Part shown: in pieces, positions 37,479 to 51,225 of the stretch
Layout of the letters: each line of letters opens with the position of its first letter
Position numbering within the stretch: position 1 is the stretch's first letter
Assembly: GCA_003342815.1 (NCBI GenBank)
Contig: PTEX01000296.1
Location: 378,204-442,203 of the forward strand
DNA: 64,000 bases
Direction of reading: 5' to 3'
Source: Eudromia elegans
Lineage: Eukaryota > Chordata > Aves > Tinamiformes > Tinamidae
The notes under the pieces: model-generated
What the model saw: the letters and a program-made list of their open reading frames with translations, nothing else
Told to the model about the DNA's origin: nothing
The model's database searches: none
Made by a program: the position numbers and the translations under genes

Positions 37479-37505
37479 ATGTTAGATATATTGAATATCT
37501 AACAT
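37479..37505. repeat. Perfect hairpin: 11-bp stem, 5-nt loop
   Basis: ATGTTAGATAT, loop ATTGA, then ATATCTAACAT. The arms are exact reverse complements in AT-rich intron. No flanking element was recognised. Confidence 0.9.
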
Positions 37506-39510
37506 ACATATATGCAAGACATTTAAATTCTTCTAAGTGAGCTGTTATCAGCTTAAAATAAAATATTTATGGCACTTATTTGAAGACTGCTTTGGAGAAA
37601 TACTATTTTTTCTAGCTAATTTTTGTAAAGTTTAAAATATTGAAAAACAGAAATAGTTTAGAATAGCCAAGGATTCCATTGTTCTATGTGTGAAAGCCTA
37701 CAGTAGTGTCCAAGCATCTATTACATGATAATTATGTATATGTTAAAAAAATCTGCAATTTTGTATAAATACTTCTTCTTAATTTCTTGCTACTTAATCA
37801 AGGCAGAGAGTACTAAGTAGTAGCAAATCCTACATTAATAGATGTATTTACTGAAGAAGTCTTTTTTTAACTTTTTTTTTTTTTTTTTTGATTGTCTTCT
37901 GTCTCAGCACTGGAAACCTGTTTGTACCCATATTTAGAGATTCCATGCTCAGAACCAGTTACCTTGGAAACTATTTAAAGTGCCTCTTCTTGATTAGAAC
38001 AAATGTTCATTCAAATCACTGAACTGCCTTCTTCCTCTTTCATCCATGACGCTTCACAGAGATACTAGCAAATAGACAAACCCAGATTATTTGTTATTGT
38101 AACTCCCTTTTTTAACCATTCAAGGTGACACTGTCTATTATATTTAGGTAATTGTCAAACCTTATTTGCAAGGTTTGAACATGTCCCTAAATAAAATATC
38201 TCTATTGAAATTCCTGGTATCTCAACACTGGTGTTTTGGTTCTGCCTTTTTGTGTCTAGTTTTCTATCATCTTGTCTTTAAAATCATGACAAAAATAGTG
38301 ATGCTAATATTTCACAAAATTGAAGATGTTTATTATCTGTTGGGTAAGCAAAGAGATTTTATTTGTTTATTTTTGTTAGAATTAGGATAAATTTGAATGC
38401 ATGTATGAGAGCTGCACCTGTGTATCCTTACTTTATGGTAAAAAAATGACACGAAACCCATCTCCCTACTCTGTAGCAGTCTAAAAGTTCTATGTCAAGC
38501 TGAATTGTGCTCCCTTCATGAGCTAATGTAGAGAAAAAGAGGAACATTAGGGAGAACAAGCAATACAAATGTGTGAAAACAAATGCTAAAAACTAGAAGC
38601 ATGAGTTACTTCTCATGGATGTTGCTCTTGTTTCTCCCTGAACAATATATGGAGCCTACATGTCAGGTTCAGTTTAGATGCCTGACTGTTAAAGGTCTGA
38701 CATGAGCTGAAGATAGGCCTGGCATGAGCTAATAGACTTTATGTCTGAAGTCCAGGATGAAGTGAGAAACATGGCTTTGGCACTACAGATTATTTAATCA
38801 GACAAATCCTATTTTTCTAAAAAAAAAATCTTTCATGGAAAGATCTATTGCAGACAAACTTTTGGTAGAAGTAGTCATGTCCAAGAATGGCTTCGACTCT
38901 ATCAAAATGATTGTTTTAAAAGTTTTTCTCCATCACAAGAGAGAAACTTACCATATAGCAAAATGTTCTAACCAATTCCCTACAATCAGGTGTGAGGAGT
39001 GGATGTCATATCCAAAGAGATTGAGTTGATGAATACCTGCTGCTACGTAGGATCACCAAATTTCATTCTGCCTCTCACTCATAACTTCTTACTTCATCTT
39101 ATTAGGTTGGAATCAATTGAAAAAATCTTCTCCTACACCAGTACAACTTTATCTGTTTGTGTGTCAATATTTTGCTCAGAACAGCACTATACTCTATTCA
39201 GGTGACCTCTAGCTTTCTATACGCAAGATATCTACCTGAATGGATAATGAGTAGTTTACTTCCTAAGAGCTTTCAAAATTTCAACCCTCCCAGATGACTT
39301 GTCTTTATTAGACCTCCACGAATGTATAAGGAGATACTCTTTTTCAGATACCTTAAGAAATGTGTAGAAACACTAATGGAAACCAAGAAGGCAGTGTGGC
39401 TAGTTGAATATATCACACATTTACTGTTCTCTGAAGCAATGAATTGAATATTATAAAGATTCAATGCAATTAAAATTCAGTAAATCTTAAAAATTGTATC
39501 ACAAGCCCAT

Positions 39511-39603
39511 GTATATGTGTGTGTATAGATGTACATATGCACACATAAATTAATGTACATAACATGTACATATGCGAATGTTTATATGTGTATATACTTA
39601 TAC
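39511..39603. repeat. Degenerate TATG/TGTA/CACA simple sequence
   Basis: Alternating purine-pyrimidine words such as GTATATGTGTGTGTATAG, GTACATATGCACACAT and ACATGTACATATGC, not a pure array. Confidence 0.75.
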
Positions 39604-40296
39604 CTTCACAGACAGAGAAGCGTGTGTATATATTTCTCTATGGATCGCTATAAAGAAATCTCTATAGATTAATATAACTATATAGGAAGATTTAAGGAGT
39701 TATGTACTGTTTGTAAGGATTTAGGGATCTTTTAAACAAGGAATAGTACTACAATGAATAGAAGAATTAAGTCCAAAGGAAAAGTGGTTAATCTGCATAT
39801 TCATTGAGTAGCATCTTGGTACTCTTTGGCTCTATTAGAGTGCTCTGCTTAAAATTATTTCTACAGTGTACCTTTTCTTTAATGAGAAGAAGCAGTCTTT
39901 CTCAAAGTCAAGCACCCGTTGATGTGAGTTTCGCTAATGGCTTTATAGTGAGGTTTTTGGTATACAAGATGAGAAGATGAAGATTTTTATTTCATGGTAG
40001 CTGATTTTCTCAGAACAAGTAATATTTTCAAGGAAAAAAAAAGATTTTGTCATGGATCATTTGAAATGATATTAAAGAATGTATGACAATAGCATATTGA
40101 TTAGCATTTTATTCTGGTTTTCCTGCTCTGAAAAAATGTTTTAGACATCAAAACATTTTCCTCCTCATGGATTTCTGACAGAAGCAAAAGCTATGAAACT
40201 ATGATGGATTGATAATTTGGGAGAAAATTCATGTCAAAGAAAATAGCCCTATAGCCCTTTATGTTAACTGCAAACTTTCACAAAAATAACTTCATG

Positions 40297-40320
40297 GTGT
40301 GTATATATATATATACACAC
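40297..40320. repeat. Perfect 24-bp GT/TA/AC palindrome
   Basis: GTGTGTATATAT (40297-40308) meets its reverse complement ATATATACACAC (40309-40320). More TA/CA-rich sequence follows to about 40350. Confidence 0.93.
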
Positions 40321-40486
40321 ACATATATATGTAACATTATATATATACATACTTTTAATTTAACTTAAATAATTAGCTTAATTTTCTAAATAATATTTTT
40401 TGAATTGTCTTCTCCCCCTCCACCCACCAAAAGAAACATCAACAAAATAAGAATCTTTAGAAGGCTCATATTTTTTCAAATTCTTC

Positions 40487-40506
40487 TTTTTTTTTTGGGG
40501 GGGGGG
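40487..40506 (+). repeat. T10-G10 homopolymer junction
   Basis: Ten T followed directly by ten G, then AGCT. The G10 run could stack as a G-rich structure or reflect sequencing uncertainty. Confidence 0.9.
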
Positions 40507-42915
40507 AGCTAAACAAATTGGCCAAATTGTCTTTTCAAAAACTTCTCATTGTAAAAGTAAAGAATATATCCACATTATCCAAGTGAAAGCTTCAGCTTGA
40601 TAATTTAGAAAATATCTTTCATTTTGTGTTATGGCAATTAAAGATGCTTCATAGACCATGTAGTAATGTATTCTTCTAAAGTATTCAACTATTTCAGCTT
40701 TGTCAATCAAAATACCATTATAATTTCTCATGTTGTTTAGAGAAAATCAGTGAAAAAAAGAATGACTACAAACTCATATTTTCATTTCTTCTCTGATTTC
40801 AGGCTTTCAGTTTCCAAATCTCTGACTTTATGGCCTGTGTTTCCAATGATGGCTTTTCATATTGCAGCAATGAATGATAGCTGATGATATCAATATTATG
40901 GTATTCTAGCCAATATGCATCATAGTGTCATAAGTGAAAGGCATTTGATGCTGGTTTTATGAGTATGATTTGAAAAGACCACTGATTTCCTGTGTTTAGT
41001 GTTTTAAAGAGTTAGTGAAACATTTAGCAGAAAACAGAAATATAATTGATTCCATTCAATCAAGCAGTCTTACTATAATCAAGAAAGACTAGTAGAAATT
41101 TTCAGTGACTATCATGTCAGAGGCCATAAAATTTATGTTTGAGAGTGTTCATGTATCTTTCTCTTCTCCCTGTTTATTTGTGATCATTGTTTGCATCCCA
41201 TACCAAACTAACTAGCTATGACTAGAGTTCCATTAAGGAGCCCAGAGCATAATCAAGTCACCTCTTACTATTCTACAGCTGCAAAATAATATTATTCTCC
41301 ATATACAGCTCCTCAAAAATATAGAGTACCTATGAAAATTCCTTTTATGAAATGTTAGGATTGAATTCAAAGTGTATAGTTGAATCCAAAGCAGACAATA
41401 CATACACAATTTGTATGTTTGATATATGTAACATATAGTAGGCCTTACATTTGTTTCAAGTTGTAATTTTTAAGGGACAAAACTTCCTGTAAAATTCAGA
41501 AAATGTAATTTTTTCTTAGAAAATGAAGGTCTTCAATCTACAAAAACATACATAAATTTAGTCAGCAAAAATATTAAAAGGACTATAAATTCAATATCAG
41601 TTTGTGAGTGGTTATTAGAATTAGAGGAACTAAAAAGAAAATTTAATTGTTGTTTGCAGGGTGCCTAGAGAAAATTAAAAGATTTTTTAATGATGGTTTC
41701 AGTGGGTTGGTGTACTTTATATTGATTAATTAATGTGATTTGCTAGCTTTATTGCATCTCCCTTATTCCTACATATTCATATTAATGGATGACAAAAACA
41801 ATGAAGTAGACTAATATACAACCTGTAAATCAGTCTAGAACAACTGTATAGACTGTAAGAAATAGCTTAGTCTTCTCAGAGGTCAGAATGTCAAAGACAA
41901 GTAAATTGATGTATGAGCTCATATTAGTTCCTTCTCCATTGCTTGATGCTTTGAGTAAATGGATTGCCCTGCAATTCAGAAGAAAAGGTACAGCGCCGCA
42001 GCTATGGAATTTGTACTGCTTAGATAAAGACTGTTTAAAGGGGGAGAAAATAAGATTGTCATAAGCTTCTTGTCAACTTCCAGACTGAAGCAAATTCATA
42101 TATATCAAAAACACTCAAAGAAAAAAATAACAAAGAACAGAAAGTAATGAGCTGGTCAAAGCAAATGCCTAATAAATCTCTACTTTAGGAATTAATCATG
42201 AGATATATAGGTAAGGGTTGAAGCAGCTGAGGTGAACAGGGAGTATTTTAGTGCAAGCAAATAGAAAAAAAATAAGGCAGTGATTTAAAACATATTGAAA
42301 TTTTAAAAGCAAGACATAAAGGTCACAAAATCAGATTTGGATTGCTAAAGCACAGTGGGCAAGTTTTAATGAATTCTCAGTAGAGCTTTTAAAGACAAGC
42401 GTTCGAGACTGAAATATCAAGATAAACTTTTTTTTTCTAATCAATAGAAAGAGAGATATGGAAAATTCTTGAGAAAGATGAAGCAGAACTATGAGAATTT
42501 GGTTTTGAACAAAGAAAATGAACTTCCTAAGGCTGAATAAAGAAATAGTTTTTAAATGGTTGGCTTATGTGCTCAGGGCAGAGAGGATACTGTCGTACTA
42601 TCTAAAAATGATAAAAATTGAGCATCTATAAACAGCAGGAAAGGAAAGTAAGAAGGGATAGGGCCTTAAACCTAATCATTACCCCTATCAAACAAGACAG
42701 TGTAATGATATATTCTCCTTGTGGGAATAAATATTTACCTTTTGTACCTGAAAATATAGTCAGAGAGAAAATAATGTAAAAAAAAAATCCACTATTTTTC
42801 CCCTCAAAGCATAATTTTTTCAAGCCATAATATTAGTACAAGAAGACTTTTCTACAGTTCTTTCAAATGCCTTTTCTAGACTGACTGCTTCTAGAGAAGA
42901 GATCAAGACTGGATC

Positions 42916-43075
42916 GGGTGGTTGAGAGACTATAGGGTTGTGCTACCATTCAGAGGCAGCTCAGGAGACTGCTGGGAACATTATGAAGTTCTACAGTGCA
43001 AAATGCCAAGTTCTGCTCCTCAGGAGGAATAACTCTGTGCCCAAGTAAATGAAGCAAATCTTCCCATAGACCTTC
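42916..43075 (+). mobile_element. Old CR1 internal fragment
   Basis: GGTTGTGCTACCATTCAGAG, then CAGCTCAGGAGACTG, ATTATGAAGTTCTACAGTGC and TCAGGAGGAATAACTCTGTG follow the order of an internal CR1 reverse-transcriptase segment (from memory: TTGTGCTGCCATTCAGAGGG, then ATGAAGTTCAACAA, then GGGAGGAATAACCCC). It lacks the 3' end. Divergence is moderate to high, and the edges are approximate. Confidence 0.68.
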
Positions 43076-46000
43076 AGTAAATCATCACCTACCTGGAAGG
43101 TTCTGTGGAACTTTAATGAACATAAAGCAGAATCAAAATATAAGAGTGTAAATGCAAATTGGTAAGAGTAAAGTATATGCCCTCCAGTTAGAAAGCATAA
43201 TATGCACACTTCTATAGTTACTACTGCTAAAATGTAACAGTAGGAGTCAGTTGATAAGGATCTTATGACCCAAGTTAAAAAATTGTTTCTAGAGCTACAC
43301 AACTTAAAACAGGTTTACATTTTGGTTTTTAATCCATTTTATTACTGGCAGACAGTACTTTTTATCTGCATGTAGCTGATTATTATGAAATGAGCTGGTA
43401 GTGCAGCAGTCAAATTGATTCTTGACCCAGTCCTTTATTAGAAAAAAACTATTATATTGAATAGCACCATTTTAAGCAAACTCAGCAAATGACCACTGTT
43501 CAAAATGGAGATGCAATTATTTCTTTACTTTCAAAAAAAAAAAAAACCCAGAAAAGAAAAAATCTTCATGTGACTTTGAAAGTTCTTTTAGCTGCTTCTC
43601 TTCAAATATGTGAAGAAACCAGGTTTCCAATATCACCACAACATACACGTGAAACCAATATAACCCTATCATTGAATTAAAAGTGGCTTTCTTAACATCT
43701 CTCAAAGATCAAATTACAAAAAACGCTCTGTTAGTGCAACTGTTTATGTTTGTCAAACTGCATGACAAATAGAAAAATATAGGTGTTGTAAAACAGAATA
43801 AATTATGATTTTTTTTTGTATCTTTCCTTTAATTTTGTTGCCTTTGCTTTCAGTCTGGTACAACATATTGAATAGAGAACATGAAGTCAGTCAAAGATTA
43901 TGACATTATGACTATTCACTATAGTTATTTTCTACATATTTTGTTATATTTGATAAGATTTTCTAAAGAAACTGTTTATTGACTATTTTCTATTGAAGTC
44001 CCTAGATTATGTGGAATTTTCTGATTTTTTATGACTAATTTAATTAAAACAATAAAATAGGGAATAAAGTTTAACATCATAGTCCCAGCTTGCTACCCTT
44101 TGAGACAATAGAGCAGAACAATCTGATTGCATCCAGAAAAAGTCTGAGTGGTTTGGCAGCAAAGCTAGCGAATGCATTATTTTTTTCAAATGAAAAAAAA
44201 CCACAAAAACTTATAGTTGTGCAGCTTTGTTTCTTTTTTTTTTTTTTTTTTTTCCATTAGCTTTTTACAGGACAAATTACAAAATTACTTTTTGATAATG
44301 TATGATTTTTGGATATGTTTTTCTTTTTGTCCACACAGAAAAATATTACATTGCTGAAATTTTGGATTTTTTTTGATATGTGAAGAAAGACCAAAAGATT
44401 CAAAATTATATTTTTCTTCTTTATGTCTAGTGGTTCTGCATAGTTCAGTTATCTATTAAGATGTAACAACTTTGTAATAAAAGTTACAAATAAACAAAAT
44501 AATATAGTTTAGCACAGAATTAGTGGAGAAATCTTTGTGTTGAGTTTGGCTGGGTTTTAGTATATTATATAACAGAAAACAATAATGCAACTGATATAAT
44601 GTACTAAATGATCAAACTGATTAGTTGATGATAATCTTCCTTTTTCTTTTCTTGGGAATTCAAAGTTACTTAATTCTCACTAAGTCTGTCAGTGTCTCTC
44701 TGATCAAACTGGAATAAAACAGTCAATAATTCTGGAAAGGGACTCCTTCTTTCTCTATGCTGTCACGTATTTGCTGTTTCTATCTGTTCCAAAAAGTAAA
44801 GGAGAAGAACAGCTGCAGAACTTTCTTAGTCTTCAGAACTGTACTATATCCCTTTACATTATCAGCTGTGTTTGCGTTGCCTGTTCTTACTTACCATAAA
44901 TGTCCAAATTTCAATGTGCAAATAAACACATTAATTGTGTCTTATTCTGTCTTTTTGCATATTATGCAAATTTGTCAGTACTTAATTCCTTTTCCTATCA
45001 CCTTCTAAAAGCTCAATAGGGGCTTTATGATTGCTTTGAAAAAATATTTGAAAATATATCTTATAACTCAGCAACTGCAAATATTTTTGATATAGATGAC
45101 TAGAAAAGCATGCTTTAAATCATCTGTATGAAACTGATATATTCTTCAGCAATCATTTTGCTTTTTCTGCAGTATGTCATCCCAGTTTCTAAAATTTCTT
45201 TTTTAATTTTTCAGTTGTTGGAGGAAAGCAGCTTCTTAGGGATTATATTGTGTGTAACCTCAAGCACATTGTTTAGGAGACTACAAGTGTTTGAGGATAA
45301 ACACCTGAATTTGCCTGAATTAACTCTTATTTTCTAGTGACCAAGGTCAGATGATTACAGAGCAAGAGATTTGCTGTTCTTTCTTAACACATATTTTCTA
45401 GTGTTGTTGGTAATTTTTTTAATATTGTAAGAAATTACAGGATGCTAAACCCAAATCTCATTATCTGAAAAATACTTCAGTTTAAATTTTTCGTAAACTA
45501 TGGCTGGCAATTATTTTCCATGAGCTATTTCGTTAAGAAATATGCAAAATATTACCGATTTCAACATTTGGCATTTTGTTAGGTCAGACTACAGTATTGA
45601 TGGAGGGAAACTACTAGGCAGAAAGTATGCCAACCTGTATTGGTGCAGCTAGACTGAGTCTGATGACTGTGACTGCAGCCAGTAACTAAAGCTAAAGCTA
45701 CAGTTTGCCACAAAGCAAAAGCAAAAAGTGTCAGTGGAACTGCTGTTAAGTTTCAGAACTTTTAAGTTTCAGAACTCTACAAAGATAAAGACACACTGTT
45801 CATTCCTATCTATTTGGGACAACAAACTAATAATAGTGGGCTTTCTTTCACTTCTTATTTGAGAAGATCTTTAGTTCTTGAGTTTGATTCTAAATACTGC
45901 CCAATGTTTCAAATTGCAACAACAGTAGAGTATTTCAGATATAGTGCAAATTGATTTTGTTTTGAGCTGCACAAACGTCTTCCATGCTAATGTAGATGCT

Positions 46001-46861
46001 GTTGTTAAAAATGACACATTAAATATGTGTCTTTAAGAAAAATTCTCACCCTACTTGAGGTAAAATTCAGAACAGAAAATGTGAACTTCATGCACAAGTT
46101 TCACAGCTTATGCATATAATTGAGGCAATATCCACTCACTGGTTTTGGAAAAGGAGGTTGTTTTCAAATAAAGTTTTAAGGGAGTGTGGAGTTTTCTATT
46201 GCAGTTTGTATATGTGAGCAGGCAGAATGAGTAGAAGTGGATTTATCTTTGAGTAGCATGCAGAATGTAGTCTTTGCTTTAAAAGAAGATTAAATTTCTA
46301 TAATATCTTATTTCTTTGTATAGGAGGTAGAAATGTATAGAAGTGTGCAAAATATCACACTTGTCATCTTCCATAGTATTTAATAAAAAGAACAGTTGAG
46401 ATATTAATTATAATCCAGTACTGGACTATAAATCAATCTAGCATAAAAGAGAAGGAAATTTTCTGAAATATATTAGTGATTTTAGAGAAGGAAAATCCTT
46501 ATTTATTTCCAGGTCAAAGTCGATGGTGAAATCTTATTTCAATAACATTCATTATTTTTTTACTCAAAAATTACATAAAATATTTAACATTTGTTCAAAG
46601 CCTTTGTTTTTATAACAAAAAGTCAGCACAATTGGGAGGAGAGTAAAAATGTCTTTTTCTTAGCATTGCATTTTTCATTCCTTGTAACTTCATTCTTGGC
46701 AGGAACACCTTTTTTCATTTGTGCTCTATGGACCATGAAAACGGCCATTATGAAGGAGATAGCACTGTATGCACTGGTTTTATTTTTTTGTGCTGACACA
46801 ACAAAATCTAAATCGTCTGGTTCACCTAAGGGTTTTCAGGCCTCAGCAGTTCTGAAAAAAT

Positions 46862-46926
46862 AGAGAAAAAGAAAAAAAGAAAAAAAAGAGAAGGAAAAAA
46901 AGGCAAAAAAAAGGAGAAAAAAAAAA
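46862..46926 (+). repeat. A/G-rich purine tract
   Basis: 65 bases of A and G with a single C at 46904; the first 42 bases are pure purine. It lies just after a weak 90-codon open frame that I do not consider a gene. Confidence 0.9.
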
Positions 46927-48369
46927 TGCCCTGAGATCAGAATTAATGAGTATAATAAAAGGAAAAAGCGTCTTTTATACTTTTCTTTGATGACTGAGGA
47001 AATGTCACTGTTACAATTCTAGGAGACTTAAAAAATATATACAGGACTCCAAAGATTATTTGCAAATTGTTATAATCAGTCATAAGCTGGTCAGAAAATC
47101 AGAAAACACCCAGAATCTGTATTAGCAAGTCTATCTGATTGATAGAAGACTGTGATAAAAGACTATTAAGCTGATTTAAACTTTGTTTGGAGGAATGTGC
47201 AATGCTTTCAGTCTACTTAAGTATACTTAAAATGTCAGTGATTAATACGGTGCTCAGACTATATATCAGCCTGTATTATGTAAGCATAAGGTGCAGAAGT
47301 GCAACTAAGATCAAATTATGCTTTACATTAAGTGAAATAAACTTTATTAAAATGAGTAAGTGTTGCTACTCCTACAGAAAAATAATTTTATATTTTGGAG
47401 TGTAGAATTAGCTAAGGTATTTTTTAAAAAAAGTATATTTGCTCATTAAAACTTATTTTACATTAATTGTATAAAACCCTGAAATATCTGGAAATAGATG
47501 ATGTTGTGATACTGATACTGTGAAAAGCTAAAAATAAATAAAATACAGTGAGTTAGTTACCTTCAGATTCGTGTAGCTGCTTCAGTTATTTACCATAATT
47601 TCCCCACTATTCGCTCAAAGTCAAATAGTCTTATCTTTGAATTTCCCTGTGTTTATACTTCTTGAGGACAATTATAGAATTTCTGAAATGTTCTTTATCT
47701 TAAACTATTGTTTTGCTCTCTCAGCCTTAAGTTTGTAATACTACACATTGAAATGTATCAAATAATTAACTTTGTTTCTCCATAAATTATACTAATTCTC
47801 AATGACCTAAAATCTTGGAGACATATTCTGAGTATGGACCATAAGAAGAGCTTTTATAATGTCTACCTCATATACTTTTGACAGCTAGATTTCTGATATT
47901 TAGAAAGCTTTCTTGAGATATATGTGTGCTTTTGCAGTTACTAACAACATTTGAAATATATTTTCGAGTTTTACAGAGCTACGTAGATGTAGATTTAAAG
48001 TATCTGTCAAAACAAAACATCAAATTTACAAAATTGAATATGAAATGAATAAAATAGATGTATTATATAGGCAATTCAGCTTGGTTGTTCATATTGCTGT
48101 TCAGTGTTTCTTTTCAATGGGATTGTGTATGAAGAAATGTCTGCATTCAAGATTCAAAGAACAGAAGTGTGAAAAAGACTTAAGGAAATAAGAGCTCTCC
48201 ATTGGCTTGATATATACACTACATAAGTTCTCAGTAATTTTTCATAAGGGAAGTCATATGTTTTATTTTGTTTGGAGGAAAGAAAAAGGAAAAAAATCAT
48301 TGTTCAACAGAATACATTGAAAAGTCTTGGAAAACATTTATCACTTTAAGGAACTTTAAACTGATAAAG

Positions 48370-49680
48370 AATCATAGATATCACAAAAACTCTAGTTTGG
48401 AAGGGACCTATGGAGGTAGTTTCCTTTTTTTGAATGGGACTTGCTCTTCTATGGAAAGGATGATGTTAGTTTTGCTTATCCCTCTTTGGTTTAAATGTCC
48501 TTTTGAACTGAGTCTTGACTATTTCCAGCAAGGCAGATTACATCACTTCTCTGTGCAACTCTTTCAATGCTTAGTTTTGTTAGGGTGCAGATTTTTTTTC
48601 TTATATCAGAGAAAATTTCCCTTCTGCAACTGTGCCATTACTTTTTGTCCCGCATGCATGCATCCTAGTGAAGAGAGAGTACCTTAGTCTTCTCTCCGAC
48701 CTCCTTGTAAAGGAATTAGAAGCCTGGTTAGATCCTGCTGAGTCTTCCCTTCTGTGGGTTGCACAGCACCATGTCCTTCAGCCTTTCTTTCTAAGTCAGG
48801 TTCTCCAATGTTCAGGTCACCATGGTTGCCCTCTACTGGACCATACCCATTTTTAAAGCGTCTCTCTTGAACTGGTAGAATCAAAATAGAGCACTGCATT
48901 CCTGGTGTGGACACATGCTAAATAGAGTAGAATAGTTACACAACTTGTACTGATAGCTGTGGCCTTGCTGATAGAGTCCTGAATAACATTTGCTCTCATT
49001 GCTATGAGGACACACTCCTGATGTAAGCTAAACTTGCTGTCCAGTTGTATCTTTGGGACCTTTTATGCCAAGGTATACTCTCTGCAGTTAGTTCCCAGCC
49101 TGGTGCTGGTTCCCAGTACTGATGGTTAAGATTATTCTGTACCAGGTGCAAGAGTTTGTGTTTAGCTTTGTTAAACCTAATATAATTGTTGCTAGCATAA
49201 TCTTCTGATCTGTTGACGTCTGTGTATGGTAGCTCTTTCTTCTACCCTAACTACTTCTCCTCTTAGTTGGTGTAATTTGTGGATAAATGGTGAGGGCACA
49301 TTCAATCCCCTTATCCTGTCAAATTGTTTATAAAGAAAGATACTGAACAGTATTGGATCCAGCATTGACCCCAGGAACTTAACTCCTGATCAGTTGCCAG
49401 TTTGATTTTATTTACCATCCTTCCTGCTTGTCTCCATAGGCAGTTCTTTACCTGTAGGTGATCCATCTTTCCAGTCCATATCTTACCAATTTGTCACTGG
49501 TTGTGGAAATGACAACCAGTCACTTGATAGTGGGAGACTATATTGTGGAAAACTGTCCAACAATCTTTCAAGATGTCAAACACTTTGCTAAAAGGCCAGT
49601 ATAGATGAGTCTCTATGAATGTACTATTGATGTGCAATTCTTCTTGCCAGTGCAAATACATAGGTCATGAGGATGATGAA
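48370..49680 (-). mobile_element. Long, decayed CR1 LINE in antisense orientation
   Basis: Read on the + strand this region is the reverse complement of a CR1 3' end. It opens with AATCATAGATATCACAAAAA and TTTGGAAGGGACCTATGGAG, then shows the 3' region, CATTCCTGGTGTGGACACAT, CTAAACTTGCTGTCCAGTTG, CCCAGCCTGGTGCTGG and ACCAGGTGCAAGAGTTTGTG. It continues with TACTGAACAGTATTGGATCC, AGCATTGACCCCAGGAACTT and CAAACACTTTGCTAAAAGGC. This order matches the avian CR1 reverse-transcriptase tail over about 1.3 kb, the longest CR1 stretch in the window. Heavy substitution and indels mean the coding frame is destroyed. It is the only clearly antisense CR1 here. Confidence 0.85.
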
Positions 49681-49956
49681 AGAATATACAATTGATATTT
49701 GATAGTTTGTGTTTTATAGGTGATTGGAATAAATCGGAAGAGCTGTTCCATTAGCCTTAAAAGGAAAAAAAAAAATCTATGAAACAAGCCCCTTTATGAA
49801 AAGAGACTTATACCTGCTCAGGAAAATATATTTTTTTTTTCCTTAAATAAGGATTTGATTCTTGTGGCTGTGATTTGATTCCTATGTGGCTTAGTCATTT
49901 TTAACAAATATACATAAGAGTAAAATTTCAGAGTTTTTTTTCTAATATTTCCCCTC

Positions 49957-50032
49957 ATAAATTCAGATTGTATCCTTAATTAACTACCTTCAGTATAAAT
50001 TCAGATTGTATCCTTGATTAACTACCTTCAGT
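49957..50032 (+). repeat. 38-bp tandem duplication, two copies
   Basis: The unit begins ATAAATTCAGATTGTATCCT and ends CTACCTTCAGT. Copies at 49957-49994 and 49995-50032 abut directly and differ by a single base (TTAATT versus TTGATT). Confidence 0.95.
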
Positions 50033-51193
50033 ATTTGTTACTGTAAACCTTTTTGAATTAAGATATTGCTTGTGTGCAGGCTTAGCTGAGGCATTGCCTG
50101 TGACACCCAAGTGCCTTTAGCAGACAGGAAAGAAGTAGAATAATATTGGTAAAAGAAAATTGTCCATTAATGTTCTGTAAAAGGGTGTTCTATGTGTCCT
50201 TTGTTAAAAAGATATATAATAATAAAATCAGAATTAGCTTGGCACATTCTTTTGCTGTGCATTTTTTCCTATCTTGTCTTGTATCATGACACTGGCTTCC
50301 CTGTCCCTTGATCTTTGTTTATTTTGGTGTTTATCCAACATCCTGGATGTTTCTAATGTTGTGCTCTAAAGCCTCACTGCTCAGATATTTGTCTTTTCCA
50401 GTATTTTCAGGATACATATTAATTAGCAGTTTTTTTCTAGTAGTGACTTCTCCTGTTTCCAGTCTCAAAAATATACACTGCACTAGATCTAATCTAGAGT
50501 CTTTGAACTTTCCTTTCATAATCTCTGACAGGCTCAGTTACCTCCTAGTAAACTTTGATTCGTGAATGCTGAGTGTGACACTGATTACATCCTCTAAATG
50601 TCACTTTTGGAGATGCCATTTTATGCACCCCCTAGATGAGCTTCTTGATTTGTTTAACCTCTTCAATCCTGACATGCCAGTTAGTTCTCTTGTGCTCCAG
50701 TGAAATTCAAATGTTACAAAGCATAGGCAGCTTCCTTATCTTCAGCATTACTGAGGGAACAGAAGCATAATAAATCATGTCATCACAAGTTATCTTATAC
50801 AGACATAATTTCCAGTTGATTTCAAGTTAGTTTGGCTTTCCAGACAGTGATTTCCACTTAGATCAGACAATATGGGGAATTAACCCAGATAAAAAAATAC
50901 ACTTCATTGATAGAATATATAAATTGATTAATGAGATTGATTTGCACACAAAGAAAATAGAAACATGATGTAATTGCAGCATCTGCTTCTATCAGTATGA
51001 ATGTCACAGTCATAACTGCGAGACGCAATATGCACGTATTAGAGTATCATTCTCTTTAGTTCAATGTCGTATGGTCTCCTGATGCTCCTGATTGTTCTGG
51101 CCTCCTGATTTTAGTCTTTTGAGTCTTCTTAGTATTTTTCTGTATGGGAAAGAAAAAAATCATTTGTGGCTGTAGTTCACTAAATGAAAGGGG

Positions 51194-51225
51194 GTTTTTG
51201 TTTTTGTTTTTGTTTTTGTTTTTTT
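51194..51225 (+). repeat. GTTTTT hexanucleotide repeat, five units
   Basis: Five consecutive GTTTTT units, the last extended by two T, followed by CC and a pyrimidine tract. Confidence 0.92.

Noticed and set aside
48268-48914. 139-, 74- and 76-codon open frames
   Set aside because: They overlap the decayed antisense CR1 and show no conserved domain in any frame.
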